Shown piece after piece: positions 12,560-29,400 of a stretch of 64,000 nucleotides of DNA (positions are counted from its first letter, which is position 1; every line of letters starts with the position of its first letter). The notes under the pieces are model-generated. The model had not been told where the DNA came from, did no database searches, and worked only from the letters and a program-made list of their open reading frames with translations. The translations under genes were made by a program, and so were the position numbers. The DNA comes from Amia ocellicauda (taxonomy: Eukaryota > Chordata > Actinopteri > Amiiformes > Amiidae): the NCBI RefSeq assembly GCF_036373705.1, contig NC_089867.1, forward strand, positions 14,699,001 to 14,763,000. The letters are read 5' to 3'.

Positions 12560-13064
12560 GTGAGCTGAGCCGAGGGTCTGTGCAGGCATCATTGGAACGA
12601 CAGCTGGAGAAGCCGTTCCAAATGATCCTAGTTCTTTCCCCTCTCCAGCCTCCCTCCCCACCCGTGCACTCATAACCAGAGCGCAACTCTGAAACGGAGA
12701 ACCAGCGTCCCTCTTCCCTGTCCTCAGACTGCTGGAACTGCTCCTTAATGTCACTGTGTCCACACCAGTCCTTCACAGCCCAACAGATGCTGGGAGATGG
12801 AAACAAAGCTCTTGCCACTGTAAACACCCCTAATACTTACTTGTCATTCAATGCAGAGAATCAGTAGCCTGACGATGGGCTTTAATGCAGCGGCACTCAG
12901 TGATGAATCAAATGAGAACCCTTACATTTAATGGGAAAAATAATTGTGTTGATCATATATTCACTGCAGCAACTCCACCAGGTCTGTAATAGTTGTGCCT
13001 GTTCACCTGCCTGCCAGACAGGTGTGCTGGGCTGCTTTCATAATATTTGCATGACCCCTTAGAG

Positions 13065-13381
13065 CAGTGGTCTCAAACTCAATTCCTGGAGGGCCGTGTG
13101 TATGCTGGTTTTCTTTCCAAACAAGTCCTCAATGACTTAATTGGTCTAATTGTTTAATTCACCAGATACATTTAAACACCTATCCAGGCCCTGGAATATT
13201 TTATAAGCAACTGTACCTTGAATCAAATGTTCTTTTAGACCATCGACTGTAAAATACCTCGCAATATGTTTTAAATATGTCAAATTGAAAAATTAATTGG
13301 ATAAATTAAGTAATTAAGGACTCTGTTGGAATGAAAACCAGCATACACACGGCCCTCCAGGAGCTGAGTTTGAGACCACTG
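13065..13381. mobile_element. hAT-type MITE (first of a tandem pair)
   Basis: The element is 317 bp. Its terminal inverted repeats begin CAGTGGTCTCAAACTC and extend for about 50 bases with few mismatches. It is flanked on both sides by the 8-bp target duplication CCTTAGAG (13057-13064 and 13382-13389). The 8-bp duplication and the CAGTGGTCTCAAA-type ends are hallmarks of hAT elements. There is no coding capacity. Confidence 0.85.
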
Positions 13382-13389
13382 CCTTAGAG

Positions 13390-13679
13390 CAACTGTCTCC
13401 ATCCCTGGTCCTGCAGAGCCCCTATCCAGCAAGGTTTATGGGTCAACCTTAAATCATCAATTGACAAATACCTGCACACACACAATTCTGTCATTCATAG
13501 ATTTCACTCCAGCAGAAGGCTTGGTAATTCAGAAACCATTGGATGCAGTCATCTGAGTCCCTCAAGACTTGCATTCCTTCCTTCCCTGTGTTCCTACGGT
13601 TTGGAAATGGGTGATTTAGGCCCTGACCTATAAAACGTAACTGGATTGATCTTTCCAGGGCCTGGGTGGGAGAGCACTG
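13390..13679. mobile_element. hAT-type MITE (second of a tandem pair)
   Basis: The element is 290 bp. Its ends are imperfect inverted repeats (about 29 bases of the CAxxTGTCTCC-x-CCCTGGTCCTG type). It begins directly after the second CCTTAGAG copy and is followed by a third at 13680-13687. It belongs to a different family from its neighbour but uses the same 8-bp target. There is no coding capacity. Confidence 0.7.
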
Positions 13680-16600
13680 CCTTAGAGGTTACGAAGTGAT
13701 AGGTGGAGAATGGCAGTCAAGTATGATCTATGAATTTTATTTTATTTCACTCTAACTGAGTGTTGTACAGTGCAGTCCTTCCCCTGACCTCCCCTGTCCT
13801 CTCCCTGTGGACTGACCATCCCTGTCAGTCACCTCCCCAGGGTGCTGGCCATTCCACAAGAGAGCACTGCCCGGCTCTCGGGGTGTGTGCCCTGGGCTGC
13901 GGCCTATTGGAGGAAGCGTAGAAAGGGACATGAGACCTCTGCTAGTCCTGACCTAGGGACTGTCAGCTGGGAAAAGACCAGGAAAACTCTCTGGTCACAG
14001 CACTGGCCTGTCGGCAGGATTGATGTTGTCTGAAGGAGGAGGAAAGTCGTAGCTGGCAGCACAGCAAGCTGTTGTCCAACACCAGCGGGTGACCTGAATG
14101 TTAAAGAATGGCACCCTGCACCACCTGAGACACAAGACATGACAACGACGAACACCTTTTTCTTTCTGTGGAAAGCGGCTCGTGATAAAGCAGATCGTCG
14201 TGGGTGTGTTGCCTTTTGGTATTTTCACCTGGTCGCAGCCATCTCGCAGACTTTCTGACCCGCACAGTGGGATCTGCTCATCTAAGCTGGCATCCGCTGG
14301 CAGCTTTTGTGTGCGCTCCCTGTTTTTGTCTGATTGTGGAGTGTGATCACCTGCCTCTTTCGGACTCCTGTGCTCGGCTGGTGATCTCACAGTCAGCAGC
14401 ATGAGTTTCCAAATGCAGCGATTATACAGTCCCTCTCTGCTAGTCCCATGGATTTGTTCGTGTGCTAAAGCAGTGTTGCACATATCTGGCACACCTGGTC
14501 CTGGAGGGCAGCGGGGCGGTGGGTCCCCCCCCCCCCCCCCCACACACACCTCAGTTCTCATTAACTAATTGCATACTAAACATATGAAGAGCGATTAAGC
14601 CCCTGTGGGATGTGCCTCCAGGTCCAGGGCTGTGTTGTGTTGTGTCACAGAGACAACCATCCCAAAGCCCTCACCCGGGGTCTCGTGGTCCTGGGGAGGC
14701 ACAGCGTCTTCTGTTTTTGTTGTGTTTGTATTTTCTGCCCTTCCCCCCCCACTCCAGTCCAGCCAAGGTTAACCAAACCAGTTATTTAAAATTGTTGTCT
14801 TTTAGTTACCACTAGTTTGTACATACAGCCTCTTACAGATCTGAAGTTGCCTATAACCCCTGCTGAGCCAGCAGTAAGAATTACTCTTATGTGTTTGTAA
14901 AGCAGGTGAGGCAGTGAGCTAGCATGAGATCAGGCAGGCAGACCCCTCTCACTCTCCGAGGTGGTCCCCCCTTTCATCACAGACATCCTGAAGAAGCCCT
15001 CCCACCTGATCCAGGAGAGACACTGTGGGAAGAGAGGAGAGCGGGGCTGAGGAGGCCCCACGAAGATGCAGAGAAACGGCAGGAAAAAGCAGACTGTTCT
15101 GGACATCTGGCTGACCAGCTGAAGCTAACCTCCTCCGCCAGCTCATACCTGCATATTCTTGGCTATATTCTGTTTTTACCATGCAGGAGAGCAAGGAGTA
15201 ATCACTGCATGAATCAGTAACACCCTGAACAAACACGGCTTTGTAATTTGTCCCCATCACAAAGCTGGAAGAAATCATTTGATCTATCTTTGTGATGGTT
15301 ATACTGTACACAGCTGTGTCTGTTTCAAATGTGTTGTTTGTTTTTGTTTCATGGACAAAAACTTTTAGAAACTAGATCTCCTGTCAGTTTTTGTTCAAGG
15401 GCAGTTTTTGTTCAATGGGCAGTTATTGCCCCACTCTATATGGACACATTATTGTTTTTTTTGTTCTGTAATGTTTGCAAAGAATATATGAGAAATATAT
15501 TTAGATTCATTTGCACGGAGAACGTGGCTGGGTGACGCTTCATCTCTGCAACGTTCAGCAAGAGCACAACAGTTCTGGTGAGCCGGGCAACTAGAAATAT
15601 GTTTAAAAGTTACATTTTCTGATCCTTTGAAGTTGTTGAAATCTGAGTTTGAATAAAAACTGGATATTAATCGGTAAAACATTGGCTAACAATATCTCAA
15701 TGGATTTGTGTTTAATACAGAAAGATTTAATTTCCTTCCTGTGAGGAGTGGCAGTTTTCTTGAGCCAGCTGTGACTCCGACACCCTAGTCCCTCTCTGTA
15801 CTGCGGTGCAGACCTCTGCCTGGACACGATATGCGTACGGTTTCTCAGACCTGACAACTGGCAAGCCTCTATAGCTCTGGGCAGCGCAGGCAGCTGGAGC
15901 TCCTGGGCAGTTTTAGTCCTAAGTCAACGCACACCCTTCATTTTGAAACAATATCATTCAGTGATGCGTGGTGTTCGATAGATGTTGTGTGTTGAGCAAC
16001 ATTCAAACGGAGGGTGTGCAAGCGTGCGACTATAACTGTACCTTCCCACTGTCTGAGTTTCCCCTTTCCCCAGTGCTGCACAGCGACCCTCCGCTACAAG
16101 TCAGGGGGAGTGTCATGGGAATGGAGGGAGCTGAGGCCTGTCTGTAGAGCGGGAAGTACTCAGGCTGGGATGTGTCTGTCTGTCTGTCCTTTCAAGCATC
16201 CGTGAGTGTCTGTTGGCATGGGCACCTTTCATCTGATCGTTGACTGCTGGTGTGAGATTTTGGCAAAGCTTTCGGGCACTGTGTGGATTTATTTCTTCAG
16301 AAGGTCTTTTGGATCAAAGCTGTCGCTCTTTGACATCTTCCCCATGGCTTGTGAAGATCCCAATGGCTGGCCCTGATCCTCCTCGCAGTAGGGTGGGTTC
16401 AATCTGGGTCTAGGTCAGCTGGACTTACATGTTACATGTGGTGTGAGTGCCATCGCTGGGTGCGGGGCAGCACTTTCTGTTTTAGAGAGGGCCCCTGACT
16501 TGGACACATCTGCAGGGGCACGGATGTAGGTGATTGCAGGCTTTAAGGAGTGACTCGGACTGTGGACACACCCTGAATCAGAGATTCCACTGTTCCCCTG

Positions 16601-17400
16601 ACCCCTACCCTTGGCCATTGAGGCTGTCCCAGAATCTGTCTGAAAGACCGACACAGCTGCAGACACTGGCCATGGCTGGATCTTAGGTGGAACTTAACAT
16701 GCTCTGGTTCACAATTTCTGTTAAACCAAGAAAATAATAAATTATAATACGTGGCCCCCCCACTCAGCAAAGGTAGATGCAGACATAGCAATGGCTGTGG
16801 TGTTTACCTTTACACTGTGTGTGGGTCCAGCCCCTTCTCTGCCCTGTGTTTGTGTGTCACGCAGGCAGAGAGGCACAAGGGGAGCCTGAGCTGCAGGAGA
16901 CTCGGAGTCTGGCAGGAACCCCACACAGCTGCCTCTCCAACCCCAGTGTACACCTGGAGAGATACTGGCTGGCTGCTGAGTGTAATATGGAATAAGATGC
17001 ATACTTCAGAAGTGGGATTCAGTACGGATCAAGACTTCGGTGGAGTGGATTTAATTCACCCATGTAACCCAGCTTACACCAGGGCATTCAATAGTCAACA
17101 GGCAGAGCTGAAGGGAGCCGTTGTTATTAAGGATGCAGTGGTGTTATAAATGGGATCAGTTTCCAGAGCCAGCATATTCATGTGCATTTCTGCAGAGGAA
17201 AGGCCTTTTGTTAAATGGTTTGGATTCTCCAGACCCTGGGTTACCTGTCCCCTATGTTTTTAATTATGGGTGTCTGCGTTTTCTAAACACACCACTTCGC
17301 ACACAAGGATCTAAAGGTGACCCCTCTTCCAATACCAAGACTGACACCTGCTATACACCTGATAATATCTGATTGTATCCTTCAATAAAATATTTACTTT

Positions 17401-18170
17401 GGTTGTATATTAAAATATATTGTTTTGTTTGTTTGTTTAACATAACACTATAATCAAAGGCTATCTGTGTTTACTTACAATGACTGCATTCCAATGAGTT
17501 CTTTTTTTAAATTCAGTGTATTTGTATTATCAGTATTCTTATCAGAGATAGACTTGCACATATTTATATTGGTTGTTATGATGTGGTCAGAGTTTACATT
17601 TTGTATAAGTAATGCTTGTAGTAGTAGAATCATTTCATGATTTTCAATTTAACGTAAGCTAATTTAAGCTTAAGCTAAATAAAAAATAATGAAGACAATG
17701 TTTGCAACTTCAAATTATATTCTACTTTCACATAATTTACAAATATTGTACATTCAGTGAAGAAGTAATTAATACATTCGTTTTCATCTTTTTACTATGG
17801 TACACCACAATACACTTTACCATGTTTTTAACAATGCACCACACTGCCTACACTTTACTGTACACCACATACTTGTTCCCTTGTGTTAATTTATATCCAC
17901 TGGTGTTTACAATATGTTTATTTTATGACATAACTGATAATACAATATAATTAAAATTACACTTCAATCAGGTTATGAATAAATGTGCAGGATACTGTAT
18001 ATATACTAGTGTTGCGGGTATTTAAAAAAAAAAAGTTCTATAAATGATCCCATTCCAAAAGTGTGTTTGTTCATTAAATATTTGTCTTTCTGTCGTTTTC
18101 TAGATATTGTATTTTATATTTAGCATTTGCGTAGTTTTCTTCATTAATCCAGCGGTGTGTCCATTGCTTG
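17401..18170. other. AT-rich intergenic stretch without a recognised gene
   Basis: The stretch follows the poly(A) signal at 17384 and precedes the GC-richer first-exon region of the C2H2 gene. I see only AT-rich sequence and short simple repeats. Confidence 0.6.
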
Positions 18171-18600
18171 CAATATAAATACATCTGTACATGTGAGCCT
18201 TGGCAGCAGCCGGACGCGTTAGCAAGGCGGACACAACACACACGTCGTCGGCTGTTTCCGGTGACCCGTTTTCGAAGCGGATGTTGCGTCACCTGCAGGT
18301 TGTGTATGTTGGATGAGATCCAGACACGCAGGTAAATATTGACTGAGCAGTGGGAGCCATTAAACAGCGGAGCCGGAGGATATTGCAGAGCTGCACTTCG
18401 ATGTCTTCATAAAGCAGTGCTTGGCCATAGGGCCGCATGGACGTGTTTAAATGCTACGGTACACTGTGGCGAGAACAGACCTGCAGTTTTCATTAGGTTG
18501 TTGTGTCCGTTGTTGCATTTAGTATTTTGCTGTATTTTAACAAATCACTTCCCCCTAAGTGGGAGAACTGACGTGCAAAATGGACTATGCTGTGTTTAGG
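18170..18600 (+). promoter_or_regulatory. Promoter and first-exon region of the C2H2 zinc-finger gene
   Basis: The stretch is CpG-enriched relative to its flanks. A splice donor (CAG then GTAAAT) follows 18330, and a second donor (AG then GTAATG) follows 18599. A further GC-rich block with an inverted CCAAT box (CCATTGG) lies near 18711 and ends in another donor near 18782, so alternative first exons are possible. Transcription start sites are not determined. Confidence 0.4.
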
Positions 18601-20277
18601 TAATGGATTCAATTGGGAATCTGTCTGCATCACCAGTGCCTGTACGTCCAGTGAAATAGTGCTCGCATTGCTTTAGTGCAGATTTCCGCAGTTCTGCATA
18701 ATCCCACCGATCCCATTGGTGGAGCTGCGCAGGCCTAAGCAAGTCTGCGCTGCCTAAACGCGGCCAGATGCGCCGCTGACTGGTAAGACCAGCACACAAG
18801 CAGTACATTACAATCACCTGTGTGGCCACAACTGTGTAACAACGGGGGTTATGTTAACAGAATGATAATCTTATATATATTAACCTTAATAGATAGTCAG
18901 TTTTGTCAATTACAGACTGTTACCTTCTCTATTCATACATTCATAATTAGAAATACGCATTCCTGTGCACATAATATGTATTTTTAAAATGACATGCAAA
19001 TACAGAATTACATTTACATATACCCTATATAAATGTATATTACGTTTATCAGCATGTATACATAAAAATAAACACACATATTAAACGATATACAAATGCT
19101 CTGAATTTTAACATCTACAATTTAGCTGTATATTTGTCTGGTATAATTGGGGTTTCAAATGAGGTTCACAGTGTATTCTGTTAGTAAACTACAGTGACCT
19201 TCAATAACCCTGTGGTACTAAAACCATGACATAAAAACTGTGAAATAGTGTGACATCGTGCCTCTGAAATGTACAATGTGCAGACATTGCTCTGATGACT
19301 CTTCCTTCTGTCCCAGAGCAGGTGCTGACCGTGAGGAGAGCATGGACCTGGCCCAGGGGGAGCTTGGCGAGATGGATCCTCCCTGTGGCGAGACAGAGGC
19401 CAGTGCCACAGAGGGCCTGTGTATCCAAGTGGTGTCGGACACTGAACTTGAGAGTGTGGGGCTCAAACAGGAGGCACCAGAGCTGGAGTGTTCCCCTGGC
19501 AGCACTGAGACCACAGGGCCCGGGCCCGGTCACACACAGGGTGGCTGCGGGGGTGAGGGGGGCAGTCCTGGCACTCTCCAGGAGGGCTGTGGGCAGTGGG
19601 GTGAACCTCGGCCTCAGCCAGGGGACATGGAAGCACAGAGGAAGAGTAAGGTGGCGTTCAGGTGCAGCGAGTGTGGCAAGAACTTCACGCGCTCGGGGAA
19701 CCTGAAGGTGCACCAGCGCACACACACAGGGGAGACACCCTTCAGCTGCGCACAGTGCGGTAATAGCTTCAGCCAGTTGGGCACACTGAAGGCCCACCAG
19801 CGCATTCACAATGGCGAGAGCCCCTACTCCTGTGTGGACTGCGGCAAGAGCTTCCGGCAGTCGGGGGCGCTGACCAAGCACCAGCGCATCCACACGGGAG
19901 AGAGCCCCTACATCTGCCCGCACTGCCGCCGCAGCTTCCGTGAGCTGGGCACGCTCACCAAGCACCAGCGTGTACACACCGGGGAGACGCCCTACCACTG
20001 CAGCCACTGCCACAAGAGCTTCAGCCAGCTGGTCACGCTGAAGAGGCACCAGAGGACCCACCTGGGTGACACACCCTTCAGCTGCCCCGCCTGCGGCTGC
20101 AGGTTCAAGGAGCTGCGGGCGCTACGGAGGCACCAGCACTCGCATGCCGGCGGGGACGTGTACAGCTGCAGTGAGTGTGGGAAGACATACCGAGACCTGC
20201 GCGGGCTCAAGCGGCACCAGAAGCTGCACCCGGGCCGGAAGCCCTATGCCCTGGTGAACAAGATCAAGGGCTACTGA
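18580..20277 (+). CDS. Seven-finger C2H2 zinc-finger protein
   Basis: Two exons (18580-18599 and 19317-20277) give a 326-residue protein. The first contributes only MDYAVF plus two bases; the second opens after a strong acceptor (ttccttctgtcccag) in the matching phase. Residues 8-120 form an acidic, low-complexity N-terminal part (ESMDLAQG, SVGLKQEAPELE). Seven tandem C-x2-C-x12-H-x3-H fingers follow from about residue 121 to 316, joined mostly by TGETP/TGESP linkers; linker 5 is LGDTP and linker 6 is degenerate (AGGDV). No KRAB or SCAN domain is visible. It is presumably a nuclear DNA-binding regulator. If the tiny exon is wrong, the fallback start is the ATG at 19342. A poly(A) signal lies at 20895-20900. 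The open antisense frame is a shadow of biased codons. Confidence 0.9.
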
Positions 20278-20894
20278 TTTGTTGGCTGGGGGTGAGGACA
20301 GTATAAATCTAATCAGTGAATCAGTGATCCAAGTAGGGGAGGGCTGTTTCATCTGCACTGTGATAATCCAATCTGCAGTGGCAGGTGTGGCACTCAGGCA
20401 GCCCAGCAGGGAGCACTGAGGACATTAGCTAATATCTCACAGCTGCTCCTCACACCAAGCTGCTGCCACTGTCCAGACCATTGTGCCCCCATGGGGAGAG
20501 CCACCTCAGGGCCAACACTGTGAGGGTGAGCTGGGACTTAAGGATGGAAAGGTGTTACCCGCCATGCCTGAACTGCCAGGGCCAGATGTGCTGGTCCTGT
20601 ACTGCAGTCAGAGAGGTGACTTATTAAATATTACAGTAAGTGAGCACCACCACTGCTGTCAGGATGTTGAGTGCTACTGGCCTGTGCTTGAGCTGAGCAG
20701 CGTTTCCTCCTGTGTGCTGTCTGTTCACGGGTATGTCCATGAGTTGGGTATAAGACAAACAGACAAGAAACAAATATAAAAAACGATGAATTTATCACAG
20801 AATATCCCACATTCAAATGATGACAATGCAGTATATCAGTTTGCACACTTTCTTCAATGTGTTCCAGTTAAGCACATGTAAAAATTGTTTCTGC

Positions 20895-20900
20895 AATAAA
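20895..20900 (+). terminator. Poly(A) signal of the C2H2 zinc-finger gene
   Basis: A canonical AATAAA lies 0.6 kb after the stop at 20277, giving a probable 3' UTR of about 640 bases. Confidence 0.6.
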
Positions 20901-20919
20901 GGATTGGGTTTGTCACGCT

Positions 20920-21658
20920 GTTTGCTGTTGTTTAGTGTTTTCCTCTCAGGCCTGTGGAGTGCACTGTGTGAAGAACAGGCCAGAGCAGTACACTTATAGT
21001 TTAAAACTAGCGCTTCTAAATGACTGGGGTGTGGAAATAGATTGTGCCAACCCTTAAATTCCCCCAAGTTCAAAATATTATCCCCCAACCTTTCCCCAAT
21101 ACAAATGTTGCCCCCAAATTTCCCCTTGTGCGCTTCAAATTTGGGGGAAAATCACCTGATCTGGCAACAGTGTCCAGGACTCTCGTTCCCGCGCAGGCGC
21201 GTCTTGATCAGAGTGTAAAGAGCGCGTGCGCGGAACTGACCTTTGCCGTGGCACGTGCGCCTGTCTGACAGTTGACCTCTGACCTCTGACCTCGACACTG
21301 TCCGGTCGACGGCACAACACGGGTACAATCACACACAAATATACACTTTAACACATAATCTTAACTGCAATGACAAGGATAGACAATATATTTATGTTTT
21401 AGCGTCATTATTTAATTACCGAATTCAGAATAAAGGCACTAGTCAAATTTAAGAATACAGTTTATTCAACATTTATCTGAGGTTTTATTTATTGTTATTA
21501 TTATTATTACTGTTGAGCCGAGAGTTAAAACTACCTGCTGTAAAGTGTTTTGGACGACTCGTTTTCTAAAGGACACGGACCAGTTCAACGTTATCATATA
21601 TAATAATATAATTTCTAAACTGACTCTTCTTTGCCCGGGTTAGTTTTCCAGACGCGAC
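20920..21658 (+). promoter_or_regulatory. syce1: Intergenic region and syce1 promoter
   Basis: GC- and CpG-rich sequence at 21180-21320 (cgcgcaggcgcg, gtgcgcggaac) precedes the syce1 start by about 0.35 kb. Before it, 21050-21165 has oddly repeated CCCCAA/AAATTTGGGGG blocks with partial dyad symmetry, possibly a small decayed element. The transcription start is not determined. Confidence 0.4.
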
Positions 21659-25663
<4,005 letters not shown>

Positions 25664-26250
25664 TTTCAGACAAAAACTGCAGATGAACAGTAAGATTTAG
25701 CCTTTATATAAATCCAGGCAGCTTTCTTTTGCTATTTTTGGAAAGCATTGAGGTCTCCCAGTTGTTTTGACTGTTATCCAGTGAAGGATTTTGGTGTTTA
25801 AGACTTCCCACATACACACTGCCCTCTTTCTCCTAAATACTGTTCTACAATACAGTCTGTGTTTTGGGAAAATACATTTTGGTTTTGAATTGTTTGGGTT
25901 TATATATGGGTGTATGTCCTTTAAGACCTTTTTCATGACAGTATGAATGTTTTGTGCGGGAAAGGGTTTATCTTATTTAATTGCTTTTGTCCCCCATTGA
26001 TTTTGTCTCGGTCTCTGTGGTTGGCTAGCAGCACCTTCAGCGCACATCCCTCTGTGAACGCAGGAAATGTTGTCCTCAGGGGTGTGACACAAACTTAAAT
26101 GAAAATATGTAAAAATGTATAGCCATAATAATACATTATATACTAGAATTTTGGTTCTTCCGCTATGACACATTGTTGAGCAGACTCAGATTCAACCATG
26201 CTGAGCTAAATTAGCAGTGCTAGAATTGTGCAGTTAAAATAGTCCTTACA

Positions 26251-26256
26251 AATAAA
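26251..26256 (+). terminator. syce1: Probable syce1 poly(A) signal
   Basis: AATAAA, repeated as AATAAATAAATAA, lies about 590 bases after the syce1 stop and is the first canonical plus-strand signal there. Confidence 0.5.
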
Positions 26257-26414
26257 TAAATAAGCAAACCTGCAAACGTTACAGTATTATTTCTGTGTAT
26301 TTAATGAGCTTGGTATTCTTCCATTGAAGTGAAGAATAAGAATTTAATTCAGATAAAAACGTGACCTGGAATGATAACAAGAAAGTATTTTAATAACTGC
26401 CCAGACAAAGCTTT

Positions 26415-29400
26415 GTGAATAAGAATGTTTTATTCTAAACATGACATATGGTGTTCTGATTTCTGTTTGCATTAACAGAGTTGGCTTATCTTAGTAATGG
26501 AAACACATGTAATCTTGGTTAAAGCTGAACAACATTCACAATTAACTTAAAGGCTACCCGAACACGCTGCAAATTATTTACAGCTAATTCTTTGCAAAAC
26601 ATGAAACGCTCCATGATACAGCCTTCCATCTCCACACTATTGTGTGCAGCAATGGCAAAGTCCTTACATGTATGTTAATGGCAACATAAAGAACCGATCC
26701 CTGAAAAACCCATCTGGGAATGCGGCGTCCAATCTGAATTGCCATTGGAATCACAACACACTTCTCCATTAGCTTTCTGTCCAGCTACAGTAGTCTGCCA
26801 TTATCTTTGGCTCTGAACAAGGTGATTTTGGCTCAATTTGAAATCTGTTCCAAAAATAAAAGGAGGTTATACCATATGAAGTTTTGTATTTTTATAATAT
26901 GTGCCAGACTGTTCATTCCTATAAAGGATCCCAAATGTATGGTTTATAGGGAAAGATCTGTAAAGCCAAAAGCAACTTAACATACAGTGGATCAAAATCT
27001 CATTATTCTTCAACCCTAGGATCTCAGATTCATCATTCCCTCAACATTACTACAGCCAAATGACATTTTTCAATAAATACAGTGTAGATCAATTGTTAGT
27101 GGTTCAGTCATAGAAAGAACCTGAAGCTAAATCTATCCATGTCACGTACGTTATCCAATTTATCCTTTTCGCTTTTCATCAACACATTAAAGAGCAGAGG
27201 TGAGCGTGTAGTCATTTCTTATTAACAAAACACAGCACACACACTCACATGTGCACACAAGTTAAGAATAGGCAGCTTGGTTCTACAATGACTTTCCCTC
27301 CCAAACTTTATCAGTGCAAATGATTTGATTAGCTGCTATGGATATCTGTATTGAAAAGGATTAGTAGAAGCAAAACAACTGGATTTAAATGTGTACAGCA
27401 TGAAGATATTATGGTTCAGACGAGCTATGGTGGCTGTTTGTTCCCATTTTTACACTTAAAAAAAAAAATGTCTACTCTATATTATACCCAAAAGCAAAAC
27501 TCTTTACAACATTGGTTTGAATACAGTTCTTTGTCCATTCAAATAGTTTTTGACATTCCAATTTACACATTTAACAAATATACACCCTGAAAGGCATTCT
27601 GGTTGACAGTCATGATTGATGAAATATGTACACCTTGATCCATCAATACTGGGCTTCACAGTTTCTGATGTATGCCTGCAGGCCTTTCTGACGAGTTTCA
27701 TGTACTGGAGGTTACACATGCCCAACACTGGAAAAACCCGAGACAAGTAGCCACAGAAAGAGAACTTCCAAAAAAGCATTTCGTTCTAAATACAACATCA
27801 TATACAATAATAGAAAAAAAAAAAAACAGCTAGTAATAAAAGTGGCATAATGTTAAGGCACATGACACATAACAACAGATACTATATAATGCATTTAGAC
27901 CAGGACCACATACTGTAGAAAGGCAAGGTAAAATAATCCTGGACAATGTTTGTAAACTTTTAATTTGTTTCTTTGTACGTCATTAAGATAGTTGATAGCT
28001 GGTCTTTCTGAATCTGTGCAATTTAAGCAGATTAACACACTTGGTTTCCCCAAAAAACAAAAATCTAGACTTCAGTTCCCATAATCCAGTTCCCACAACA
28101 CGAGAGTGTGTATATACATCTATATCTATATATACACACATACACTAGTAATGGCGGACTCTAAATCTTTCCTTCTTTTCAAATTCTATGGTGTGTTTAA
28201 TGAGAAGGAAGAGTGCCAATCCTACTTTTGGATTACTGAAGCAGCAGCCATTTCTGCTTATATAACAAACACATTAAGGCAAACAGGTCCAACCTCTTTA
28301 TTTTAAAAGAGGATACAGGTTTCACGAGTCACTAAACATGATCAGAAGTTTTGAATTAGTTAGGAATGCAAGAATATATATATAGTCTTACATATATATA
28401 ATATGTCATACTCTGTCAAGGTATACAAAAATATCGTACTAGGTGTATTTTTCAGCACTTACTTCCTATTGGCAATACCTTTCATAAGCCTTGTTGTGTT
28501 CATGTTTTAATTACTTTATGGATGTCAGTGTGGTTCCACTATGTTCGTACCTTATTGTACTCCTAATCCTAGAGTACAAAACATCAGATTGTGTCTGGAA
28601 AAAAATGTTCTGTTTTTATATGGCGAAAGTAGAAGACAACCGTCTGAAATATAGGTCATACTTACTATTTACTGTTACTGTGGGGGGCTTCTATTTAAGA
28701 GATCTGAGGCTGGGGTTCAGTTGACTCCTCATGGAATTAAATATGCAATTCTGAGCAATTCTCGTTCAGATGTGCCAACACGCCCCACACATACCAATCT
28801 GAATACTCGGGGGATCCCTGCCAGCTTTGTTGAAGCAGTTATCCCTACACCATATTTGAATATTGAAATTCAAGACAGTAATATTATTAACTGAAGCCTA
28901 AAAAACTTGAAACAAAACCTTTAATAAACTATGCAACAGTTTTCTAACTTCTAACGTGAGAATTCAGCAGCAAGAAAATGGTAGAAAAAGAAAATACAAC
29001 TCAGAAGCCTTAACCAGGGAGTTAAATATCAGTGCATAAAAATACATTGTCACAGTGCCCTTGGGATAATCAGATATAAAGATATAAAAATATGTATAAA
29101 GATACATCTGGAATAAAATCTCATTCACACTCATGAACAAGCATGTTCCTATAAAGTATCTGATGGGTTATACTGGACGGATTCCAGCTTGGCTTTAATT
29201 TTAGTATAACGCAGACTCAAAATCATGTTGTTTTTTCCCATAAAAGGGTAAAAAGCTTTTCTTTTTCTAATCCTGCTGGTTACATGGCACTTTGATACAG
29301 ACTGCATCTATGCTGTTTCAGAGTTACAGTGACTCATACGTATGTATTTCACACACAAAATATACCAGATTAAGACGTTATCCTAAAAAGAAGAAGCTTT

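Larger units (their letters stand above)
12560..17400 (+). other. Region holding the unresolved 3' end of the zinc-finger gene
   Basis: After the exon ending at 12559 no further exon is certain. One candidate terminal exon follows a strong pyrimidine tract and acceptor directly before 16068. It is in the right phase and stays open for 43 codons to a stop at 16202-16204. A shorter candidate follows the acceptor before 14391 and stops after three codons. A polyadenylation signal AATAAA lies at 17384-17389. Other open stretches here (13842-14033, 16751-17149) have no recognisable domain. A run of 17 or more C lies near 14525. The rest is unassigned sequence plus the two MITEs listed separately. 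Confidence 0.4.

Noticed and set aside
13842-14033. 63-codon frame considered as a terminal exon of the zinc-finger gene
   Set aside because: The acceptor before it does not give a conserved or long continuation in the needed phase.
14525-14541. Long C run near 14.53 kb as a functional site
   Set aside because: A homopolymer run, likely variable or an assembly-prone spot; no other signal supports a function.
16751-17149. 132-codon plus-strand frame
   Set aside because: No recognisable domain and no clear splice link in phase to the upstream gene; it could be part of a 3' UTR.
19201-20061. 286-codon open frame on the minus strand across the C2H2 fingers
   Set aside because: It is the antisense shadow of GC-biased zinc-finger codons; the plus-strand frame has seven perfect fingers.
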